NCBI GenBank assembly: GCA_963841205.1
Contig: CAWJCH010000027.1
Coordinates: forward strand, 4,147 to 68,146
DNA: 64,000 nucleotides
Reading direction: 5' to 3'
Source of the DNA: CAWAWP01 sp963841205
GTDB lineage: Bacteria > Chloroflexota > Ktedonobacteria > Ktedonobacterales > JADMIN01
Shown here piece by piece: positions 61,799 through 64,000 of the stretch. The notes beneath the pieces are model-generated. The model saw only the letters and a list, made by a program, of their open reading frames with translations, was not told the DNA's origin and searched no databases. Position numbers and translations under genes: made by a program. How positions within the stretch are numbered: position 1 is the first letter of the stretch; each line of letters begins with the position of its first letter.

Positions 61799-62929
61799 GT
61801 GCGTCGTTCCGCGAGTCGAGGCTCGGATCTTGCAGGCCCGTGGGGGACTGTGAGGAGGTGTGCGCCATGACGCTGCATCTGCGGGCCTTGACCGACGAGG
61901 AACGGACGAAACTGGAGCGGATAGTCCATGCCCAGACGGCGCCGGTGCGCTTGGCGCGACGCGCGCGCCTCATCCAGCTGGCGGCGGCCGGCGTGACCGC
62001 CCCGGCAATCGCCGCGCAGCTGCAGCAGAGTGAGAAGGGTGTGCGGCGTTGGGTCGAGCGCTTCAACGCGGCAGGGCTGGACGGGTTGGACGACGCCCCT
62101 CGCGCGGGACGCCCGCGGACCTACCCCGAGGAGGCGTACAGTCGCGTGATCGCCAAGGCGCGCGCGCTGCCACCCAAGCCGGCGGAGGGGGAGGTGCCGC
62201 CGACCTGCCACTGGACCTTGGATCGGCTCCAAGCTGAGCTGGCCAAGGAGGGGGTGTTGAGCAAGCGCAGCCAGATCCGACGCTTGCTCAAGGCCGAGCA
62301 TAGCAAATGGCAGAAGCCGCGGACCTGGCTGGAGAGTACGGCGCCACGACCGCCGCGGCAGCACGGTGATCGGCCTCGACGAGCTTGGCCCGGTCGCCGC
62401 GCGCCGCTCTTCCGGCCCGAGCTGGAGCGACGACGCCTATCGCCCACACTTCCGCCCCAGCTACGCCCGGCACGGCTATCGCTGGGCGTTCGGGGCGCTG
62501 GCGCATCGCAGCGGCGCGGCCTTCGTGGAGACGACGGCCTGTCGCGACACCACCGCCTGGCGGCACTTCCTCGACGGCTTGGAAACCTTCGCCCCGGACG
62601 GGGACGCCTTCCTCATCGTGGACGCGCTGCCCTTGCACTGGAGCGTTGACACCTTGCGGTGGAACTGGGGCCACCCGCGGTTCCATTTCGTCCCGCTGCC
62701 CAAAGCGGCGGCTTGGCTCAACCTCATGGAGGGCTTCTGGAAGATCCTGACCCAGCGGGCGCTCGCCGGGCGCGACTGCACGAGCCCCCAGCGCGGTCGA
62801 CGCGAGCCGTGTCCGCTGGTGCGGCCGATTGGAATCAGCACCCAACACCCTTCCTCTGGGGCCGCCCGCCCAAGCCCCAGCGCCGCCTCAAGCGCCAATT
62901 TATCTATCGGATTTAAGGAACGATGCACT
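61799..62929 (+). mobile_element. second IS630-family element
   Basis: Left end GTGCGTCGTTCC and inverted right end GTGCATCGTTCC are similar inverted repeats, next to TA on each side (61797-61798 and 62930-62931). Sequence unrelated in detail to the IS630 at 36.9-41.0 kb. Confidence 0.68.
61867..62916 (+). pseudogene. IS630-family transposase, frameshifted
   Basis: MTLHLRALTDEERTKLERIV, helix-turn-helix QQSEKGVRRWVERFNAAGLD and GLDDAPRAGRPRTYP run in the first frame. From about 62360 the DDE domain continues in a second frame: VIGLDELGPVAAR (Asp), DAFLIVDALPLHWSVDTLRW (Asp), PLPKAAAWLNLMEGFWKILT (Glu). The end DWNQHPTPFLWGRPPKPQRR then FIYRI is in a third frame. Two single-base shifts; inactive. 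Confidence 0.85.
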
Positions 62930-62935
62930 TAGTTT

Positions 62936-63288
62936 CATTGCCGCGGCCGACGCCAATGGCGACGCCAACGCCAACGCCGACGACCGGCGATGAACGATGG
63001 CAGCAAGAGTGCTGGGGAAAGGGCCGACATTTGCTCCGCCGCTGGAAAGAGGCGAACGGCTATGAACAGCGTTCGAGGAGTGCGACTCTCCCCCATCGTG
63101 ACAGCCCAACTGACAGCCACTATAGTGGACGTCACCGGATGCTGATGAACGACCTACCGACGGACTATTCATCAGTTGGTAGATCGTGACACCCGCGTCA
63201 GAACTACACGCCCTCGCCCCGATTGGGTACAATGGAGGCTGCATGACGGCTCCATACTCAGTTCGACTGTACGCAGGTAGGTGACTTG
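62936..63288. other. intergenic before the toxin-antitoxin pair
   Basis: No gene. A stretch of GACGCCAACGCCAACGCCGA-like tandem 6-base repeats lies at 62950-62983. The promoter of the toxin-antitoxin pair must be near the right end but is not clear. Confidence 0.4.
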
Positions 63289-63561
63289 ATGATTACTGAC
63301 CGCCTTCGCGCCGCCGTGGAGGATGCTACCGACATCCCGCCCGAGGCACAGGACCAATTGGCGGCGCGGATTGAGGCGTGGCTCGATGCCCTGGACGACG
63401 CGCTGTGGGATCAGCAGTTCGCAGACCCGCGGAGTCAAGCCGTCTTCGCCGAGTTGGCCGCGCAAGCACAACAGGGGCCGTTTCTCCCCTTCCCCGCACC
63501 CGCTGATATGGGCGATCCCGACCCGGAGGACGAGACGCAAGCCTCTGAGCGGCGCCAGTGA
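63289..63561 (+). CDS. putative antitoxin of a type II pair
   Basis: 90 residues: MITDRLRAAVEDATDIPPEA, then QDQLAARIEAWLDALDDALW. Acidic, helical, with the 'LPPEAQDxLAxxIE' opening often seen in antitoxins paired with RelE/ParE-type toxins. The stop codon overlaps the next start by four bases (GTGA), so translation is coupled. Confidence 0.68.
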   Translation: MITDRLRAAVEDATDIPPEAQDQLAARIEAWLDALDDALWDQQFADPRSQAVFAELAAQAQQGPFLPFPAPADMGDPDPEDETQASERRQ

Positions 63562-63827
63562 CGTCGCGCACCAGCCGGGACTTCTGGAAGTTGTTCGCTG
63601 CCCTGCCAGCGGATGCACGCCAGCGCGCGTACAAGGCCTACCGGCTCTTCCAACAGGATCCCGCACACCCGAGCTTGCAGTTCAAGGAAGTGGACACCAA
63701 GCACCACCTGTGGTCGGCTCGCATCTCGCGGGGCCTGCGTGTCCTCGGCCAACGTATGGGGGACGAAATCACTTGGACCTGGATCGGCGGGCACGACGAG
63801 TACATGCAGCTCATCAACAAACATTGA
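63558..63827 (+). CDS. RelE/ParE-family toxin-like protein
   Basis: 89 residues from a GTG start. FWKLFAALPADARQRAYKAY RLFQQDPAHPSLQFKEV is followed by LWSARISRGLRVLGQRMGDE and ITWTWIGGHDEYMQLI: the helix-hairpin-beta fold of RelE/HigB-like toxins ('LP..v...A.ka...f..dp.hpsL.fK', then 'vR....yR'). Likely a ribosome-dependent RNase or gyrase poison, held by the upstream antitoxin. The basic C-terminal residues that would tell RelE from ParE cannot be assigned. Confidence 0.75.
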   Translation: MTSRTSRDFWKLFAALPADARQRAYKAYRLFQQDPAHPSLQFKEVDTKHHLWSARISRGLRVLGQRMGDEITWTWIGGHDEYMQLINKH

Positions 63828-64000
63828 GGCCGAAAGGGCGTCACCTCTCGCCACTGCGATAGTATTGACCAGTCACACGCCACTGCCCCCAATTCCGCCC
63901 CCAACACCGGCGACCAACCGCGATACCTGGCGACATAGGGCGGACAGCTGAGGGGCCAAGATATCGCTGCTGCGACACACGGCGATATCCGCCGAACGAA
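63828..64000. other. right edge, no gene seen
   Basis: Contains CCCCAATTCCGCCCCCAAC near 63888, a near-copy of a sequence 75 bases after tRNA-Thr (36067-36085). Confidence 0.4.

Noticed and set aside
1..64000. CRISPR arrays
   Set aside because: No set of regularly spaced repeats and no cas genes seen; the tandem repeats present are short protein-coding or 6-base repeats.

Overview
The window is a high-GC bacterial chromosome segment, rich in lipoproteins, two-component signalling parts and insertion sequences. The mix points to a Chloroflexota-type soil bacterium of the Ktedonobacteria kind: many one-off secreted beta-propeller lipoproteins, a GerMN lipoprotein, a Clostridium beijerinckii-type secondary alcohol dehydrogenase, an SRAP protein and many IS630/ISL3/IS3/ISAs1 elements. 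This placement is inference; no rRNA or taxonomic marker is present. Coding is dense but unusually decayed, with more than fifteen genes carrying frameshifts, stop codons, truncations or insertions.

Layout. 1-6.2 kb: chromosomal genes (frameshifted cation P-type ATPase running off the left edge, small membrane proteins, a six-repeat secreted protein, a DUF1269 protein, a Rieske protein). 6.2-11.3 kb: an accessory island of phage-type genes (large membrane protein, HTH protein, HNH and GIY-YIG endonucleases, broken antirepressor, a tail-anchored protein of unknown function). 11.5-12.8 kb: a complete ISAs1-family element with target duplication. 12.9-17.4 kb: a signalling cluster with one canonical receiver, a PAS-PAS histidine kinase and two atypical receivers; about 1 kb of it is duplicated and decayed at 21.5-22.5 kb. 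18-25.5 kb: alcohol dehydrogenase and four lipoproteins. 26-30 kb: two unknown genes, a redox operon and an IS66 fragment.

30.4-35.6 kb: an integrative element with RHH and HTH regulators, a ParB-like protein, a Dam-type methylase overlapping a nuclease-like gene, an excisionase-like protein and a tyrosine integrase split by one amber codon. Next comes an intact tRNA-Thr(UGU) at 35.9 kb. Its 3' half recurs as 45-47 bp direct repeats at 46.3 and 48.5 kb, and each of two intervals ends in a tyrosine integrase pointing back toward the tRNA or its repeat. I read this as tandem, decayed integrative elements accreted at one tRNA attachment site. Their cargo is a lipoprotein, a heterodimeric ABC exporter, a serine recombinase remnant and a phytoene-desaturase-like oxidoreductase. 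The first integrase is cut by an IS630 that contains an IS3, with an ISL3 inserted exactly at the IS3/IS630 junction. The second is cut by an IS200/IS605-type mini-element.

50-64 kb: gene fragments (GNAT, pentapeptide-type, HicB, IS701, nuoB, P450), a beta-propeller lipoprotein, an FUSC-family membrane protein, two 84-bp hairpin elements sharing a 16-bp terminal repeat, a second ISL3 (frameshifted), SRAP, an ABM-domain protein, a TIR-domain protein, a frameshifted IS630 and a type II toxin-antitoxin pair.
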